Assembly (NCBI RefSeq): GCF_014646215.1
Contig: NZ_BMNA01000003.1
Location: 62,001 to 126,000 of the forward strand
Length of the DNA: 64,000 nucleotides
Reading direction: 5' to 3'
Source of the DNA: Nakamurella endophytica
GTDB lineage: Bacteria > Actinomycetota > Actinomycetes > Mycobacteriales > Nakamurellaceae
Notes under the pieces: generated by a model
Told to the model about the DNA's origin: nothing
The model's input: the letters and a program-made list of their open reading frames with translations, nothing else
The model's database searches: none
Part shown: one piece after another, positions 34,586 through 44,500 of the stretch
Layout: each line of letters begins with the position of its first letter
Numbering within the stretch: the first letter of the stretch is position 1
Translations under genes and position numbers: made by a program

Positions 34586-35947
34586 TCACCGGCCGGAGCT
34601 GGCCCGCCGGCGGCGGGTGATGGCGTCCACGCTCGCGGCGAGCAGCAGCACGGCGCCGGTGATGATGTAGGTCCAGACCGAGCTGTCGGTGATCAGGCCG
34701 AGCCCGTTGGGGATCAGGGCGATGACCAGGCCGCCGATGATGGCGTCGCGAGCCTTGCCGCGGCCGCCGAACAGCGACGTGCCGCCGATGACCGCCGCGG
34801 CGACGGCGAACAGCAGCTGGTTGCCGGTACCGGAGCTGGCCGTCACCGACCCGATGCGCGAGCCCTCGATGATGCCGGAGAACACGGCCATGCCGGAGCT
34901 GATCACGAAGCAGGCGATGATGATCCGCGGCACCCGGATGCCGGCCCGGCGGGCCGCTTCCTTGTTGCCGCCGACCGCGTAGACGAACCGGCCGAACTGG
35001 GTGCGGCTCTGCACGAACGTCCAGATCACCAGCAGCACGCCGACGATCGGCACGATCCACGGGATGCCCTGGTCGGGCTTGCCGATGAGCGCCCGGTTGA
35101 TCGACAGCGCCGCGGTGGCCAGCACGGCGAGCAACCCGACACCGCCGACCTTGAGCAGCTGCACGGTCAGCGGCGGCTGCGCCAGGCCCTGCCGGGCCCG
35201 CCGCTGCGCGGTGACCGCGACGTAGGCCGCCCACACCACGATGGCCGCGATGACGATGACCCAGCTCCACAGCAGGGACACCGAGCTGTGGGTCAGGCCG
35301 AAGATGACCGGGTTGGTGTCCGGGATGGAACCGCCCTCGCTGGCGATCGCCAGCAGCACGCCCTGCCAGGCCAGGAAGAAGGCCAGGGTCACGACGAAGG
35401 ACGGGATGCCGACGATCGTCACCAGGAAGCCGGTGAGCACGCCCATCGCCAGGCCGACGGCCACCGCGATGATGACGGTGACCCACCAGGGCATGCCCTG
35501 CTTGTCGATCAGCTGGGCGGAGATGGACGCGCCGACGCCGCCGATCACGCCGGCGGACAGGTCGATCTCACCGAGCAGCAGGACGAAGCCGACGCCCATG
35601 GCGAGCACGGTGATGGACGCCGCCTGGGTGAGCAGGTTGGCGAAGTTGCTGGCGCTGGTGAAGGTGCTCCAGCGCAGGGCCGCGAAGACGACGACCAGCA
35701 CGACGAGGCCGGCCAGGGCCGGCAGCGCGCCGAGGTCGCCGCCGCGGATGCGGTTCCGGTAGGCCTGGAAGTACTCGCCGACCGAGACGGCCGACCGGTC
35801 GCCGGAGAAGGCGGTGCGCGCCTCCAGCGCGGTGGACAGCGTGGCGGCCTCGCCGTCGTAGCCGCCGGTGCCCTCGGAGGCGTTCTCGCCCAGCGCGGTG
35901 TCGCCAGAAGCCGCGGCCGCGTTCTGCTGCCCGTCGGGGGTGGTCAT
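34586..35947 (-). CDS. xylH: xylose ABC transporter permease
   Basis: The 453-residue protein has a 75-residue polar N terminus and then about ten to eleven membrane segments. Conserved BPD-2 blocks include GVGFVLLLGEIDLSAG near 120, GIPSFVVTLAFFLAWQG near 180 and FGRFVYAVGGNKEAARRAGI near 300. These are the signature of ribose/xylose-type permeases; the longer loop after the middle helices fits XylH. The ATG overlaps the xylG stop (ATGA). It works with XylF and XylG for xylose uptake. Confidence 0.9.
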   Translation of the reverse strand: MTTPDGQQNAAAASGDTALGENASEGTGGYDGEAATLSTALEARTAFSGDRSAVSVGEYFQAYRNRIRGGDLGALPALAGLVVLVVVFAALRWSTFTSASNFANLLTQAASITVLAMGVGFVLLLGEIDLSAGVIGGVGASISAQLIDKQGMPWWVTVIIAVAVGLAMGVLTGFLVTIVGIPSFVVTLAFFLAWQGVLLAIASEGGSIPDTNPVIFGLTHSSVSLLWSWVIVIAAIVVWAAYVAVTAQRRARQGLAQPPLTVQLLKVGGVGLLAVLATAALSINRALIGKPDQGIPWIVPIVGVLLVIWTFVQSRTQFGRFVYAVGGNKEAARRAGIRVPRIIIACFVISSGMAVFSGIIEGSRIGSVTASSGTGNQLLFAVAAAVIGGTSLFGGRGKARDAIIGGLVIALIPNGLGLITDSSVWTYIITGAVLLLAASVDAITRRRRASSGR

Positions 35948-36729
35948 GCCGACTCCTGGGCCAGTGCTCGGGACAGGCCGATGTCGCCGCTGCGGCCCGT
36001 GGTGATCAGTTCGACGATCTGTCCGGTCGTCACGTCGGCGGCGGCGACGTCCGCGGCCACCCGGCCGAGGTACAGCGGGGTGATCCGGTCGGAGACCTCT
36101 TTGACGTCGTTCATGTTGTGGCTGATGAGCATCACGGCCAGGCCGTTGTCGGCCAGCCGGCGCACCAGGTCGAGCACCTGCCGGGTCTGCGCGACACCCA
36201 GTGCGGCGGTGGGCTCGTCGAGCATGACGACCTTGGAGTTCCACAGCACGGCCTTGGCGATCGCGACGGTCTGCCGCTGGCCGCCGGACAGGCTGGACAC
36301 CAGCTGCCGGACACTGGAGACGGTCCGCACGGACAGCGAGGCCAGCGTCTCCTTGGCCCGGTTCTCCATGTGGGCCTCGTCCAGCACGACGCCGCTCTTC
36401 ATCTCGCGGCCCAGGAACATGTTCTGGACGATGTCCAGGTTGTCGCACAGCGCGAGGTCCTGGTAGACGATCTCGATGCCGAGCCCTGCGGCGTCGCGCG
36501 GACCGGTGACGTGCACCGGCGACCCGTTGAACAGGTAGTCGCCGTTGTCGATCTGGTGGATGCCGGCGATGCACTTGACGAGGGTCGACTTGCCGGCGCC
36601 GTTGTCGCCGACGAGGGCGGTGACCTGGCCGGGGTAGAGCGCGAGGTGGACGTCGTGCAGCACCTGCACCGCACCGAAACTCTTGTTCACCCCCCGCAAC
36701 TCGAGGATGGGTTCCTGGGTTGACGTCAT
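35944..36729 (-). CDS. xylG: xylose ABC transporter ATP-binding protein, single domain
   Basis: The 261-residue ATPase has Walker A GDNGAGKSTLVK near residue 41, the Q-loop VYQDLAL near 88, signature LSGGQRQ near 145, Walker B VVMLDEPTAALG near 165 and switch histidine SHNMND near 202. E. coli XylG has two fused ABC domains (about 510 residues), while this form has one, like FrcA-type sugar ATPases; it would act as a homodimer. It couples to xylH by ATGA overlap. It is separated from xylF by 215 bases containing a large hairpin. Confidence 0.9.
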   Translation of the reverse strand: MTSTQEPILELRGVNKSFGAVQVLHDVHLALYPGQVTALVGDNGAGKSTLVKCIAGIHQIDNGDYLFNGSPVHVTGPRDAAGLGIEIVYQDLALCDNLDIVQNMFLGREMKSGVVLDEAHMENRAKETLASLSVRTVSSVRQLVSSLSGGQRQTVAIAKAVLWNSKVVMLDEPTAALGVAQTRQVLDLVRRLADNGLAVMLISHNMNDVKEVSDRITPLYLGRVAADVAAADVTTGQIVELITTGRSGDIGLSRALAQESA

Positions 36730-36790
36730 CTGTGGTGCCCTTCCTCGGATGTCGCGGCGCCGGTGACGGCGGAGGGACGTGCGGTGCGCT

Positions 36791-36830
36791 GGACGGCGCT
36801 GAACGGCGCTGAACGGCGCTGAACGGCGCG
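36791..36830. repeat. 10-bp tandem repeat, four copies, running into a hairpin
   Basis: Blocks of gaacggcgct (first copy ggacggcgct, last gaacggcgcg) are exactly in register. The last copy is part of the left arm of the adjacent hairpin, so the repeat may have expanded from the stem. Confidence 0.85.
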
Positions 36831-36862
36831 GAAGCGGCGGAGCCGCCGGTTCCGCGCCGTTC
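36821..36862. terminator. large hairpin between xylF and xylG
   Basis: A 20-bp stem with one mismatch (arms 36821-36840 and 36843-36862, tight turn) lies 82 bases after the xylF stop. No U-tract follows. It could act as a partial terminator or protect the 3' end of xylF mRNA, giving more binding protein than transporter. Confidence 0.7.
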
Positions 36863-36944
36863 CGGTGCGGCGGGAGGTGTCCCCCCCCGCGGTGGCCGGC
36901 CGGCCGGGTGGCGGGAACCGCTCACCCGGCCGGCGGCCCGGGGA

Positions 36945-38195
36945 TCAGCTGACGCCGTTGGCCTTGCACAGCGCGGCGTACTGGTCCTTGCACACGTCCG
37001 CGGCGGTCTGGCCACCGGCCTTGATGACGTCCTGGACGTTCTTGATGGTGATCGACTCCGGGGTCAGCAGCACGGCGGGCACCTCACGGCCGGACTTGGA
37101 GTCCTTGATGGTGCCGGTGGTCGCCGGCTTCTCGCCCTTCAGCAGCGCGATGGCGGCGTCGGCCAGGGCCTGGGCCTCCTTGTTCGCGTCCTTGAACACC
37201 GTCATGCACTGGGTGCCGGCGAGGATGTTCTGCAGACCCTGGACGGTGGCGTCCTGGCCGGTGACCGGGATCTTGGCGCCGTTCAGCTGGGAGATCGCCG
37301 CGTTGCCCAGGCCGTCGTTCGCGGCCAGCACACCGTCGATCTTGCCGCCGGTCTTGGTGATCATCTGCTGGAAGATGGTCGCGGCCTGCTGGTTGTCCCA
37401 CTTCGGGACGGCCTGCTCGGCGACGACCTTGTAGCTGGTGATCTTATCCAGGACGTTGTGCGCGCCCTTGGCGAAGTCGGTGGCGTTGGAGTCGTCCGGC
37501 GAGCCGTTCAGGTAGACGATGTTCTTGTCGCCCTGGCCCAGGCAGTCGGCCAGACCCTGGCCCTGCAGCTCGCCGACCTTGATGTTGTCGTACGAGATGT
37601 AGGCGTCCGCGCTGCCGCCGAGCGTCAGCCGGTCGTAGTCGAGGGTCTTGACACCCTTGCTGGCGGCGTTCTTCTCGATGGCCGCACCGGAGTTGTTGTC
37701 AAGGTTCACGATCGCCAGGACCTTGACGCCCTGGGTGATCATCTGGTCGGCGATGGTGGTCATCTGGCCCGCGTCACCCTGGGCGTTCTGGACGATGGCG
37801 TCCACGCCGGCCTTCTTGAAGGCCGCCTCGAGGGTGGGCTGGTCCTTGGTCTGCCACCGGGCGGACGACTTGGTGTCCGGGAGGATGACGCCGACCTTGC
37901 CGGAGACGGTGCCGCCGCCGGAGCTGGTGCTGCCCGAGCTCATCCCCGAGCTCATCGAGGACGAGCTGGCACCGGAGCTCATCGAGGACGAGCCGGTGTC
38001 CGAGGACATCGCCGTGGAGCTGTCGGAGCCGCCCGTGGCGGACGACGACGCCACCGAGGACGCCGACGAGCTCTCCGAGGACGAGCTCGACGAGGAGCTG
38101 GAGGAGCCGGACGAGTTGGTGCTGTTGCCGCAGGCCGCGACCACCAGGGCGCCGGCCACGAGCAGGCCTACCCCGGCGGAGGTCTTGAGCCGCAT
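36945..38195 (-). CDS. xylF: xylose ABC transporter substrate-binding lipoprotein
   Basis: The 416-residue lipoprotein has a signal peptide ending in the lipobox VVAAC (cysteine near 22). A 70-residue Ser/Met/Gly-rich linker follows, then a periplasmic-binding-type fold. Xylose-type blocks include TLDYDRLTLGGSADAYISYDN near 190 and KVGELQGQGLADCL near 213, with YLNGSPDDSNATDFAKG near 235, closely like E. coli XylF. The linker probably spans the cell wall. The ATG has a GAAGGGA site. It is the first gene of the operon and the only one read directly from the strong promoter at 38557-38586. Confidence 0.92.
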   Translation of the reverse strand: MRLKTSAGVGLLVAGALVVAACGNSTNSSGSSSSSSSSSSESSSASSVASSSATGGSDSSTAMSSDTGSSSMSSGASSSSMSSGMSSGSTSSGGGTVSGKVGVILPDTKSSARWQTKDQPTLEAAFKKAGVDAIVQNAQGDAGQMTTIADQMITQGVKVLAIVNLDNNSGAAIEKNAASKGVKTLDYDRLTLGGSADAYISYDNIKVGELQGQGLADCLGQGDKNIVYLNGSPDDSNATDFAKGAHNVLDKITSYKVVAEQAVPKWDNQQAATIFQQMITKTGGKIDGVLAANDGLGNAAISQLNGAKIPVTGQDATVQGLQNILAGTQCMTVFKDANKEAQALADAAIALLKGEKPATTGTIKDSKSGREVPAVLLTPESITIKNVQDVIKAGGQTAADVCKDQYAALCKANGVS

Positions 38196-39012
38196 CTAGT
38201 TTCCCTTCGTTCTCTGCACGCCGGGCCGGACGGCCTGGCGGGGGTGGAGCTCGGCACCGGACGCCGTGCAGCCGCCGGTGACGGGACGCTCAGGTGCGCG
38301 TCCGCCTGGAGCGGCGGGCGTCGGGAGCGGTGCCCGCCGACCGGGACAGGGGGTCCACGGGGGCGGGGCGGAGGACAGGGGCGGGCAGAGGTGCAGCGGG
38401 TCGGACCGCAGCCACGGGTACCAGACCCGGGTGCGCGACCGCTGCCGACATCGATGTCCCCTGACGTAGGGCCGGCGGGCGTGCCGGCACTGGTGTCGCC
38501 ACCCCTCCGAGCCCGTCCGACCGGACGCGGCACGGGAGAAAGGTCAGCGACCACACAAAGTAAGGAAGCCCGAACGACCGTGTCAAGGCACTCTTTCGTG
38601 GTCGAAGGTCTCTGTTAGGTCACCGTCTCACCGAATTGGTCACGATGCCGAAACATCGCCGGTGGCACCGCAGCCGCGGCGGCCACCGGCACCGGACCGG
38701 CCGGCCGGGTCCTCGGATCGCTCCACACCACTCTGGATCCGGCCGCCCTGTCGCCCGACGCGGTGAGCGCCGCCAGGACCCGCGGGAGCCGCGGTCGTCG
38801 CCCCGTCGACGGCGTGGGCACAGGGTGGCGGCGGACCGGGTTGCCCGCCACCCGGCCGGGGCGCCGGGACCCGGCACCGGCGCCCTGGGACGAACGTCGC
38901 CCGGTTCCGGGCGGCTGCCGTCCCGGATCCCCACGCAGCCGGCACGACGACGGCTTCCGCATCCGGCGCGTCCGGGATCGCCCGCGGACGAGCCCGCGGG
39001 AGTGGCAGTGGG
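38196..39012. other. xyl promoter region and long leader; no gene supported
   Basis: The 817-base gap between deoC and xylF holds the xylF promoter and about 355 bases of predicted leader. The stretch 38545-38670 is clearly richer in A+T than its surroundings. The remainder (38670-39012) shows no supported gene. Antisense frames here lack ribosome sites and family features. Confidence 0.55.
38557..38586 (-). promoter_or_regulatory. sigma-70-type promoter of the xyl operon
   Basis: On the minus strand a perfect TTGACA (-35, 38581-38586) is followed after 18 bases by TACTTT (-10, 38557-38562). Transcription would start near 38550, about 355 bases before xylF. Confidence 0.65.
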
Positions 39013-39783
39013 TCAGTACGAGTACAGCGACCCGGGCACCTGGCCGCGTCCGGTCACGATCTGCACCCCGGCGGCCGTGCCGACCAGGTCGGCGCCGGCC
39101 GCCAGCACGGCGCGCACCTGCTCGATCGTCTTGATCCCGCCGGCGGCCTTGACGCCGATCGACGGCGGGACCGAGCGGCGCAGGTAGGACACCGTCGACG
39201 GGTCGGCGATGCCCACGGCCCCGCGGGAGGCGTTCACGACGAACGCTGCACCCGCGTCGACCGCCGCCTGCACCGCGCGCTCCCGGCGCCGGGCATCGAG
39301 CAGCGGCAGCTCGAGCATCAGCTTGACGCCCACCGGTGCGGCGGCCCGGACCACCGCGGCCAGGTCCGCGGCGAACTCGGGCAACCGGCTGGACAGCAGG
39401 TACCCGACGTTGACGGTGCAGTCGAGTTCGTCGACGCCGGCGTCGACCAGGGACGCCGCCTCCCCCACCCGCCCCGCGGTGGTCGACGAACCGTGCGGGT
39501 AGTCGATGAAGGACCCGACGCGCCCTGTGGTGCCGCGCATCTCGTCGCGCGCCGCCCACACCCAGCACGGGGGCACGACGGCCGCGTCGAAGCCGTGCTC
39601 CAGGGCCTCCCGGACGTGCGCCCGGACCTGCCGCTCGGTGACGGCCTCGCCGACGAGGGCGTGCTGGATGCGGCCGGCCAGTTGCGCCGGCGGCAGGACC
39701 AGAGCCGGGTGGACGTCCGACGCCGGGGGGTCGTCGCGCAGCAGCCGCGCCACGGCGTCCGGCCACACGGGTGAGCCCACCAC
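39013..39783 (-). CDS. deoC: deoxyribose-phosphate aldolase
   Basis: The 256-residue class I aldolase cleaves 2-deoxyribose-5-phosphate to glyceraldehyde-3-phosphate and acetaldehyde. Strand blocks include DELDCTVNVGYLL near 118, GVKLMLELPLLD near 155 and the proton-relay lysine in GVKAAGGIKT near 207. The start was chosen as GTG 39783 because GAGGAGG lies 5 bases upstream. The open frame extends further but without signals. It is divergent from the pyridoxal kinase gene. Confidence 0.9.
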   Translation of the reverse strand: MVGSPVWPDAVARLLRDDPPASDVHPALVLPPAQLAGRIQHALVGEAVTERQVRAHVREALEHGFDAAVVPPCWVWAARDEMRGTTGRVGSFIDYPHGSSTTAGRVGEAASLVDAGVDELDCTVNVGYLLSSRLPEFAADLAAVVRAAAPVGVKLMLELPLLDARRRERAVQAAVDAGAAFVVNASRGAVGIADPSTVSYLRRSVPPSIGVKAAGGIKTIEQVRAVLAAGADLVGTAAGVQIVTGRGQVPGSLYSY

Positions 39784-39958
39784 GCTCGCCTCCTCGCTGC
39801 CCGCGGATCCTCGTCGGCGCCGGCCCCGGTGCGCAGGACCGGCGCCCTCGCCGGCCGGGGGCATCGCCTGCGCGGTGCTTGCCTCCGGTGCCCGAGCCGG
39901 GCTGTTCCCGACGACCCGCACGGTATACACGGCGCGCCGGTGGCCGCGCCGCGCCGCC

Positions 39959-39964
39959 TAGGCT
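39959..39964 (+). promoter_or_regulatory. putative -10 element, leaderless start of pyridoxal kinase gene
   Basis: TAGGCT (TAnnnT) ends 8 bases before the ATG at 39973. No ribosome site is present. Confidence 0.5.
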
Positions 39965-39972
39965 CTGCCCGC

Positions 39973-40833
39973 ATGCGCGTCCTGTCCATCCAGTCGTCCG
40001 TGGCCTACGGCTACGTCGGCAACAGTGCCGCCACCTTCCCCCTGCAGCGGCTGGGGCACGAGGTGTGGCCCGTGCTGACCGTCCACTTCTCCAACCACAC
40101 CGGGTACGGGCAGTGGCGTGGGCCGGTCTTCCCCGCCGAGACCGTCGCGGAGGTCGTCGAGGGCATCGCCGAACGGGGCGTGCTCGGGACCGCCGACGCG
40201 GTGCTCACCGGGTACCAGGGATCGCCGGGCGTCGCCGAGGTGGTGCTGGACACCGTGCGCCGGGTCCGCGCCCTCAACCCCGACGCCGTCTACTGCTGCG
40301 ACCCCGTGCTGGGCGACGTCGGGCGGGGCATGTTCGTGCTGCCGGGCCTGCCCGAGCTCATGCGTGACCGGGTGGTGCCGCAGGCGGACGTCGTCACCCC
40401 GAATCTGTTCGAACTGGCCTTCCTCGCCGGTGTCGAGCTGGCCGACGTCGCCACTCCGGACGGGTTGCGGCGGGCCGCGGCCGCCGTGCGGGCGGCGGGT
40501 CCCGGCACCGTGCTGGTGACCTCGGTCGAACACGCCGGCCTGCCCGACGACCGGATCGGCATGGTCGCCGTGGACGGCTCCGGCGGCTACCTGGTGAGCA
40601 CGCCGCGCCTGCCGTTGAACGTCAACGGCGCCGGTGACGTCACCGCAGCGCTGTTCCTGGCGCACCTGTCCGCCGGGGTGCCGGCAGCGCTGGCGCGCGT
40701 CGCGTCGTCGGTGTTCGCCGTGATGGAGCGCACCCACCGCGACGGCGCCCGGGAGATCCGGCTGGTCCAGGCACAGGAGGCCCTGGCGCACCCGGCGTGC
40801 GAGTTCCCGGTCGAGCAGCTCTGGGCCGACTGA
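39973..40833 (+). CDS. pdxY: pyridoxal kinase
   Basis: The 286-residue ribokinase-like enzyme phosphorylates pyridoxal in the vitamin B6 salvage pathway. The N-terminal block RVLSIQSSVAYGYVGNSAA is near residue 2, YCCDPVLGDVGRGMFV near 97, TPNLFELAFLAG near 139, and the catalytic/anion-hole motif NVNGAGDVTAALFLAHL near 216. The Cys-Cys-Asp-Pro-Val segment is typical of PdxY/PdxK. It has a -10-like TAGGCT just upstream. Its only near neighbour is deoC, divergently read. Confidence 0.92.
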   Translation: MRVLSIQSSVAYGYVGNSAATFPLQRLGHEVWPVLTVHFSNHTGYGQWRGPVFPAETVAEVVEGIAERGVLGTADAVLTGYQGSPGVAEVVLDTVRRVRALNPDAVYCCDPVLGDVGRGMFVLPGLPELMRDRVVPQADVVTPNLFELAFLAGVELADVATPDGLRRAAAAVRAAGPGTVLVTSVEHAGLPDDRIGMVAVDGSGGYLVSTPRLPLNVNGAGDVTAALFLAHLSAGVPAALARVASSVFAVMERTHRDGAREIRLVQAQEALAHPACEFPVEQLWAD

Positions 40834-40939
40834 CCGGCAGGCTCGCGTCGGTGCGGCCGCACCGGTCGAGGCTGTTTCGGCCGCCGTCCCCCGTGGTACC
40901 GGGCCGTCGACCGTTGACACCATCAGCGAGGAGACCACC

Positions 40940-41398
40940 GTGGCGAACGTGACCGAGTACATCGACGTGGACGTCCCGATCCGGACGGCCTACAACCAGT
41001 GGACGCAGTTCGAGTCGTTCCCGAACTTCATGGGCGGCGTGGACAGCATCACGCAGACCGACGACCGGCACACGCACTGGAAGACCTCGATCGGCGGGGT
41101 CGAGCGCGAGTTCGACGCCGAGATCACCGAGCAGCACCCCGACGAGCGCGTGGCTTGGAAGAGCACGGACGGCACCACCCACGCCGGCGTGGTGACCTTC
41201 CACCGGCTCGACGACGCCAAGACGCGGGTCACCGTGCAGATCGACTGGAAGCCCGAGGGCCTGCTCGAGACCGTCGGCTCGGTCGTCGGGGTCGACGACC
41301 ACCAGGTCAAGGCCGACCTCAAGCGGTTCAAGGAGTTCATCGAGAGCCGCGGCGGCGAGACCGGCCAGTGGCGCGGGGACGTCCCCCGGCCCAGCTGA
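40940..41398 (+). CDS. SRPBCC family (polyketide cyclase-like) protein
   Basis: The 152-residue protein has the START/Bet v1-like pattern of small cyclase/dehydrase proteins. It shows IDVDVPIRTAYNQWTQFESFPNFM near 9-32, a central beta-sheet, and a long C-terminal helix VDDHQVKADLKRFKEFIESRG near 119-139. It would form a hydrophobic ligand-binding cavity. In actinomycetes such proteins are often stress-induced, but the ligand is unknown. GTG at 40940 has a GAGGAG site. A hairpin lies just after the gene. Confidence 0.85.
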   Translation: MANVTEYIDVDVPIRTAYNQWTQFESFPNFMGGVDSITQTDDRHTHWKTSIGGVEREFDAEITEQHPDERVAWKSTDGTTHAGVVTFHRLDDAKTRVTVQIDWKPEGLLETVGSVVGVDDHQVKADLKRFKEFIESRGGETGQWRGDVPRPS

Positions 41399-41412
41399 TC
41401 CCGGCGCTGCCC

Positions 41413-41447
41413 GACGCCCCGGCCGTCCCTGCGGACGCCGGGGCGTC
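41413..41447. terminator. hairpin downstream of SRPBCC gene
   Basis: A perfect 11-bp stem (gacgccccggc and its complement at 41437-41447) encloses a second 4-bp stem. It lies 15 bases after the stop. No U-tract. Confidence 0.6.
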
Positions 41448-41537
41448 GTCCGTGTCCGGGGCCTGTCACTGCGCGCCCTCCGCGGATTCGTCTGACTCTC
41501 CGCGCAGGCTCGGACACCATCTGTAACACTGCTCGGC

Positions 41538-44500
41538 ATGCGTGGTCCGCGCCGCCTCGGCGCCCTCGTCCTCGTCGGCGCCGTGCTGACCCTGGGTCCG
41601 GTGGTGACGGCCGTGCCGGCCGCCGCCGCCGACACCGGGCCGGCCGCCGACACCGTGGTGACGCTGCGGGACCAGCTCGCCGGCGTGCCCGTGCTGCGCC
41701 GCGCCGACCGGCTGGCCGCCCAGCAGGACGCCGTGCTGGCCGCCCTGCCCGGGCCGGCCCCGCAGCGGGTCCGCCACCTGCGGACGGCCAACGTCGTGAT
41801 CGCCGCGCTGACCGCCGCCCAGCGGACCCGGCTCGCCGCGGATCCGCGGGTCGCCGGAGTGGCGGTGGACGCGCCGCTTCCCGTCCCGGCCGGTGGTGCC
41901 GCGTCCGGCGGGGCCGGCGGCACGGCCATCGGCGGCACCGCGGCCCCCCGCGGCCTCCCGGGCGGGACCCGCTCCACCGGCACCGCCGCCACCGGCGGCA
42001 GCCGGCCGGCCGCCGCCACGCTGCCGCCCACGGATGCGCCCGCCGAGGTCTGCACCGGCACCCGCGAGGACCCGCAGCTGGAGCCGGAGGCCGTGCAGAT
42101 CCTGCGGGCCCGCTCGGACGATCCCGCGGCACCGACCGCCGCCGCGCTGGGCTACGACGGCCGCGGCCTGCGGGTGGGCGTCGTCACCACCTATCTCGAC
42201 CCGGCCCAGCGCGACCTCGTCCGCCCGGACGGGAGCCGGGCGGTGGTCGAGTACCGCAGCTACACCCACGACGGGCTGGACGGCAGCGGCGAGGCCGCCG
42301 AGGCCTTCGGCGACGTCTCCGCCATCGGCGCCCAGGGCACCGTCGCTCACGACCTGGCCGCGGTTGTCGACCCGACCGCGGTCCGGCTCCCGGACGGGCA
42401 CTGCTGGGTCCGACTCGTCGGGATGGCCCCGGCCGCGGACATGGTCGTCACGAACGTCTACGACGCCGGCACGGTCAGCACCGCCGCGGCGGTCCAGGCG
42501 ATCGACTACTCGGTGGCCGTCGCCCACGTCGACATCCTGAGCGAGTCGTTCGGCTCCAACTCGATCCCCGACACGTCGCTGCGGATGGCCGTCCAGGCGG
42601 CCGACGACGCCGCGGTGGCCGCCGGGGTGACCGTGGTGGTGTCCTCCGGCGACGCCGGCGGCAACTCGACCGTGGGCAGCCCGGCCGCCGACCCCGCGGT
42701 GATCTCCGTGGGTGCCACGGTCGCCGGCCGGCTCGCCACCCAGGTCGGCGGCATGGGCATCACCCGGTTCGGCAACGGCACCTGGAGCGACGCCACCACC
42801 TCGGCCATCTCGTCGGCCGGGCCGACCATGAACGGCCGGACCATCGACGTGGTCGCGCCCGGCGACTACGGCTGGAGCGCCTGCTCGACCGACCCGCGTT
42901 ACCAGCAGTGCACGCTGCCGAACGGCCGGCCGTCGGACATCATCCCGTTCGCCGGCACCAGCCAGTCGGCGCCGCTGGTCGCCGGAGCGGCCGCCCTGGT
43001 CATCCAGGCGTACCGGGCCGGTCACGACGGGCGCGACCCCAGTCCCGCGGACGTCAAGCGGCTGCTCACCGGCACCTCGGCCGACCTCGGGCTGCCGTCG
43101 GACCAGCAGGGCTGGGGCCTCGTCGACGCCCACGCCGCGGTGCTGGCCGCGCGCACGCTGGACGGTGGCGCCCCGGCGACGCAGCGCACCGCCGGCACCG
43201 GGGCCGGCACCGGAACGGCGAGCCCGGCGGCACCGGGCGGCACCGCCCAGACCTCGGTAGCCGCGCCGACCGGCTCCGGTGCGGCGGCCACCTCCGGTAC
43301 GGCGGCCACCTCCGGTACACCGACGGCCACCTCCGCCACACCGGCGGCAGGCGCCGCGGCAGGCGCCGCGACAGCCGCCGCGACAGGTGCCGGAACCCGC
43401 GCCGCCGGAGCATCCCCGGCGGCGGCACCAGCGGCTGTCGCCGCCGTCACACCAGCGGCTGTCGCCGCCGTCACACCAGCGGCTGTCGCCGCCGTCACAC
43501 CAGCGGCTGCCGCCGCGGCGACACCGCCCGTCCCGGCCGGTGGGTCGCTGGTGGCCGGCCCGGTCACCGCCACCCTGGCCGGCGCGACGGCGGACGTCCG
43601 CGCCCGGCTGACCAACACCGGCCCGGACCCGGTACCGCTGGACTCCGTGTCCGTCACCGCGGACGACGCTCCCGAGCGGATCGTCGAGGACGTCGACCTG
43701 TCCGCGGCCGGCCGGCTGCCGAGCTACCAGGACGGCCTGATCGGCGTCCCGATGGTCGCCTCCGCCCACGAGGTCGACGTCCCGGCCGGCGCCGCCTGGG
43801 CCCACGTGCAGCTGTTCAGCACCCCGGCCGCCCAGCACACCGTCGCCGTGCTCACCGCGCTCGACCCCGACGGCACGGCGGCGGCCTGGGGCATCTCGAC
43901 CTCGACCCTGGGCGGCCAGATCTGGATCCCGCACCCGGCCGGCGGGCGCTGGACGATCCAGGTCCAGGCCTACACCGGCATGCCGTTCACCGGCCGGCTC
44001 ACCGTGGACGTCGGCCGCCGGCAGGTGCTGGCCACGACGTCGTCCGGGACGCTGGCGCCGGGCGCCAGCACCGACCTGGCCGTCCGGGTGCCGGTGCCGG
44101 ACACGCCCGGCGACACCGCCGCGACGTTGCGCGTCGGCGCCGCGCTGGCCGCACCGGTCCTGCTGCGGCGCCCCCTGGACCTGACCTCCGGTGCCGCCTC
44201 CGCCGACGGCCGGCTGCGTCCGGGCAACGGCCGCGGCGGCGCCCCCAGCCAGGTCGGCACCTGGGAGTTCGACGTCCCGGCCGGGCGGTCCTCCGTCACG
44301 GCGTCGAGCACGATCGACCTCTCCGCGCTGGCGCTGGTCACCGGCGTGCTGGTCGACCCGTCGGGGACCCCCCGGTCGGTGTTCACCAACGCCTCGCCCG
44401 GCAACGGTGACCCCGGCCGTGCCCTGCAGGGCACGGTGGTCGAACCCGTACCGGGACGCTGGCGGCTGGTGGTGTCGGTGTGGGGCGCGCTGCTGCCCGT

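Noticed and set aside
38615..39012. Small gene between the xyl promoter and deoC
   Set aside because: Open frames exist on both strands but none has a ribosome site, a -10 element or a recognisable pattern.
43427..43522. Possible CRISPR array from regular 24-bp repeats
   Set aside because: The copies are directly joined without spacers and are in frame within a coding linker. No cas genes are near.
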